From JBGPLH01 sp041486365 [NCBI: Thermodesulfobacteriota bacterium] (GTDB lineage: Bacteria > JAUYMQ01): a stretch of 17,757 bases of DNA. Shown in pieces: positions 15,459 to 17,757 of this stretch. A program made the position numbers and the translations under genes. Position 1 is the first letter of the stretch, and each line of letters opens with the position of its first letter. A model generated the notes under the pieces. The model ran no database searches, was not told the origin of the DNA, and worked only from the letters and a program-made list of their open reading frames with translations. The stretch spans positions 1 through 17,757 of the forward strand of contig JBGPLH010000029.1 in NCBI GenBank assembly GCA_041486365.1, given 5' to 3'.

Positions 15459-17579
15459 TCAGTGCGCGTCGTTCACGTGGATCTGCTTGGCGCAGGGGGC
15501 CAGCGTCGCATTCCCCGCGTGATTCTGATCCCCCGGAAGCGCGTTGATCCCTGTTCCCTTCGCGGAGGTGCAGTATTCCGAGATGCCGGGCCGATCGATA
15601 TCCTTGCGGTACTTCTTCAGCCTTCCCACGTAGCCCGGCAGCATCTGCGCGCCGCGCGATCCGCCCTGGAACCGGAACCGCACCTGCCCCACGCTCCTGA
15701 GAGCGGCGCTGGGCGGCACGTACCAGCCCCAGCGGATGTACTTCATGGGGCAGTCCTGGTCCCCGCTGTTCTGCTGGTTCCTCGTAGCGATGAATTCGGC
15801 CAGGCAGGCCGTCTTCCCGTCCACGGTCCCCGCGGTCGTCCCGGCCGGACAGGCCGGCACAGACAGGATCGCAACGGGTCCTTCGATGTTCCCCTCACCG
15901 TGGTGATAGATGCCGATCGCGTGCCCGAGCTCGTGCATCACCGTGTGCGCAAGCTGCACCGCCCCGCCCAGCCGCAATCCCTTCTCCTTGTCCACCTTCA
16001 CGACCTTGACGTTCCTCGGCGGGCCGTGTCCGGGTGGGACAGAGCAGTCCGCGCCCGAGCCGCACGTCACGCCGAGCATGCCCCCGATCAACCGCTCATC
16101 TATCAGGTGAATGCCGTGCTGCGGCTTGTCCTGCGAGAGCGTCTTCCCGAACCATTTTTTCTGGCCCGATTGCTGCAGCGTGAAGTTCACGATCCGCGTG
16201 TTGTCGTCCACGTACTGGCGGGAGCAGATGCCGTAGAGGTCCAGATTCGCGTTCTCGCGCAGCAGGAGCGCCATCTTCAGGAGGAGCGGGTCGTCGCTCT
16301 TCACGAAGAGCGTCTTGAGGCTCGGATCGGTGCGCTTGTGGATCTGGACCAATCCGCGGCCGCAGTCGTCTCCCGCAATCATGAAGCCACGGTACTCCTC
16401 GAAGGTCGTGAAGCCGTCGCCCGGCATCCCGTCACCGACCGGCTTCCCGTCGTTGTCGGCGCCGGGATTTCCGGTGTACTTCTTCAGGCCGTCGGACATG
16501 AGGTTCCCGTCCTCGTCCCTCGGGATCGTCACGTGATCGCTCTCCCGGTTCCCGATCTTGAAGACCGCCGGCTGCCATCCGCCGCACTGCGCTTTTGCAT
16601 AGGCGCGGAGCTTTCCGTAGGCGCCGTAGTCCATGGCCGTCACGATCGCGATGGCGGAGCCCTGCGGCTTCGCGGTCTCCACCGCGTTCCCGCGGGCCGG
16701 CTGCTTCCAGACGTCGCCCTTGAAGTTCTCCGGATCGAAGAACAGATCCGGATCGTCGTTCTTGTAGCGTCCCCGGAGGTGATTCAAGGCCGGGAATTTC
16801 GCATAGAAGCCGTCGTCGATGTTGGCGTTCGTGGCGTACCCGGGGAAGCGGGAGACCTCGTCGCGCTGGATCATGAACTTGAAGTAGGCCGGAATGGAAG
16901 GACGGACGCGGGCGGCGACAGTGAGGGTTTCGCCGGGCCCGGGATCGAATTGCTCATACTCGCTCCCTGTTTCGGTGCTCACGTCCACGACGGCGTCGAA
17001 CTGGACCGTGACCCAGACGCTGTAGCGATAGCCGGGGCTCTCCTCGGAGTAGGAGCAATCGTTGCGCAGCTTGTCCCAGGCGACGAGATGGGGGGGCACC
17101 ATGTACCTCGTCCCGTGGGGAGTGGGCGTGGGGATGAAGTAACCGAAGTGGGTTACCAGGCTCTCCGACTTGCAATCGATCTTGAGGTCGTCCCGCGCGG
17201 ACTCAGGGACCTCATCTGCGGCTGTCGAGGGGCCCAGATCCACACCGCCGGCTCCCTTGCAAACGATCTTCTCCGTCCCCGTCGCTTCGGACTCGCCCTT
17301 GCTCGTCCAGGTCAAGTGCCGGGAGACGAAACGCGTCTTCCCCGCGTCGTCGGTTTCCTGCACGTAGGTGAAGGACATTTTCGCGTCGAGCTTGAACCGG
17401 TTCGGCTCTCCCGAGGCAGGGCTGATCCTCCCGGGATTGAGATGCAGCTGCTCCCACGATTCTTCGCCGTGCCAGACGAGGCGACGGGCCGCGCGCGCGT
17501 TCGGCACCGGGTGGACGAGGCCAGCCAGGAGGATGCCGGAGAGCGCGAAGCTCGCGCGCATGGGCAACCGGAGGTTCAT
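15459..17579 (-). CDS. Exported metzincin-type putative zinc metalloprotease
   Basis: This is a 706-residue exported protein. Residues 1-30 form a signal peptide ending NARA. Residues about 31-340 are a beta-rich region with scattered cysteines and no family that I recognise. A calcium-binding-like Asp/Gly loop spans 375-397 (DNDGKPVGDG, then GDGFTTFEEY). HELGHAIGIYH at 549-559 is the metzincin zinc site HExxHxxGxxH, with Glu550 as the base. CPMKYIRW at 610-617 fits the Met-turn, about 53 residues later. The C-terminal region has several Cys and ends PCAKQIHVNDAH, which matches the end of the gene upstream at the window edge. ATG at 17579 has AAGGAG eight bases upstream. The substrate is unknown. 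The site looks intact, so activity is plausible but inferred. Confidence 0.8.
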   Translation of the reverse strand: MNLRLPMRASFALSGILLAGLVHPVPNARAARRLVWHGEESWEQLHLNPGRISPASGEPNRFKLDAKMSFTYVQETDDAGKTRFVSRHLTWTSKGESEATGTEKIVCKGAGGVDLGPSTAADEVPESARDDLKIDCKSESLVTHFGYFIPTPTPHGTRYMVPPHLVAWDKLRNDCSYSEESPGYRYSVWVTVQFDAVVDVSTETGSEYEQFDPGPGETLTVAARVRPSIPAYFKFMIQRDEVSRFPGYATNANIDDGFYAKFPALNHLRGRYKNDDPDLFFDPENFKGDVWKQPARGNAVETAKPQGSAIAIVTAMDYGAYGKLRAYAKAQCGGWQPAVFKIGNRESDHVTIPRDEDGNLMSDGLKKYTGNPGADNDGKPVGDGMPGDGFTTFEEYRGFMIAGDDCGRGLVQIHKRTDPSLKTLFVKSDDPLLLKMALLLRENANLDLYGICSRQYVDDNTRIVNFTLQQSGQKKWFGKTLSQDKPQHGIHLIDERLIGGMLGVTCGSGADCSVPPGHGPPRNVKVVKVDKEKGLRLGGAVQLAHTVMHELGHAIGIYHHGEGNIEGPVAILSVPACPAGTTAGTVDGKTACLAEFIATRNQQNSGDQDCPMKYIRWGWYVPPSAALRSVGQVRFRFQGGSRGAQMLPGYVGRLKKYRKDIDRPGISEYCTSAKGTGINALPGDQNHAGNATLAPCAKQIHVNDAH

Positions 17580-17690
17580 GGCGCCCGCTCCTTCATGAAG
17601 GCAGCCCCGATGGTGTCGGCGCCGCCGCGGGGCCGCCGTCCCGGCGCAACATCCGGACCGCGCTCGAGCGGCTCACGCGCGTACCGCGCT
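17580..17690 (-). other. Gap between the two metzincin-like genes
   Basis: These 111 bases are GC-rich. They hold the Shine-Dalgarno of the downstream gene (AAGGAG, eight bases before its ATG). I see no hairpin with a U-tract and no clear promoter pair, so the two genes are probably on one transcript. Confidence 0.4.
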
Positions 17691-17757
17691 TCAGCGCACG
17701 TCGTTGATGTGGATCTGCTGGGCGCATGGCGGCGTCCGGGTCGCGTCCCCCGCGTGA
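17691..17757 (-). CDS. C-terminal fragment of a paralogue of the metzincin-like protein, cut by the window edge
   Basis: Only the last 21 codons are inside the window. The visible end reads HAGDATRTPPCAQQIHINDVR and then TGA. The complete gene downstream ends NHAGNATLAPCAKQIHVNDAH. The two align with one inserted residue, and the DNA is also similar, so this is very probably a tandem copy of the same gene. Whether it holds a zinc site cannot be seen. It lies 111 bases upstream of the complete copy, in the same direction. Confidence 0.7.
   Translation of the reverse strand, partial: HAGDATRTPPCAQQIHINDVR

Overview
This is a very GC-rich window from a diderm (Gram-negative), lipopolysaccharide-making bacterium. 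All supported genes lie on the minus strand, so the biological reading order runs from the right edge to the left edge. The order lysS, lolC/E, lolD, bamA, ompH, fabZ, lpxA, lpxI, Gfo/Idh/MocA oxidoreductase, lpxB, msbA, waaA, and the use of LpxI rather than LpxH, resemble deltaproteobacteria in the broad sense and neighbouring deep lineages (Desulfobacterota, Myxococcota, Methylomirabilota/Rokubacteria or Binatota type). The sequence alone does not settle the phylum. Long open frames on the plus strand are GC-rich shadows of the real genes.

Region A (17757 to about 14514) is an accessory unit. The C-terminal end of one gene enters at the right edge. Its last residues match the C-terminus of the next complete gene, a 706-residue exported protein with a metzincin zinc site (HELGHAIGIYH) and a probable Met-turn. 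A small membrane-anchored protein with a beta-rich region and TPR repeats follows at once. The unit ends in a convincing intrinsic terminator at 14514-14543.

Region B (14513 to 1) is a long envelope-biogenesis operon. A good -35/-10 pair at 14485-14513 abuts the terminator and precedes a leader of about 200 nt, then lysS. Next come the lipoprotein-release transporter (one LolC/E-type permease and LolD), the outer-membrane insertase BamA, a Skp/OmpH chaperone, FabZ, and lipid A enzymes LpxA, LpxI and LpxB with an embedded oxidoreductase. The flippase MsbA and the start of the Kdo transferase WaaA, cut by the left edge, complete it. The genes touch, overlap by GTGA, or are bridged by tiny open frames, which suggests strong translational coupling. 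lpxD is missing from its usual place between ompH and fabZ.

The most unusual items are: the tandem exported metzincin-like proteins with a shared C-terminal tail; BamA with a CsgG/FlgO-like N-terminal domain, apparently six POTRA repeats and an EF-hand-like loop just after its VRGF motif; the oxidoreductase in the lipid A block, which raises the possibility of a 3-amino sugar lipid A; and a 14-nt repeat with start codons in the oxidoreductase-lpxB junction. No stretch above 300 bases lacks a gene; the longest gap (14275-14562) holds the terminator, promoter and lysS leader. I saw no tRNA, rRNA, CRISPR array, insertion sequence or attachment site.
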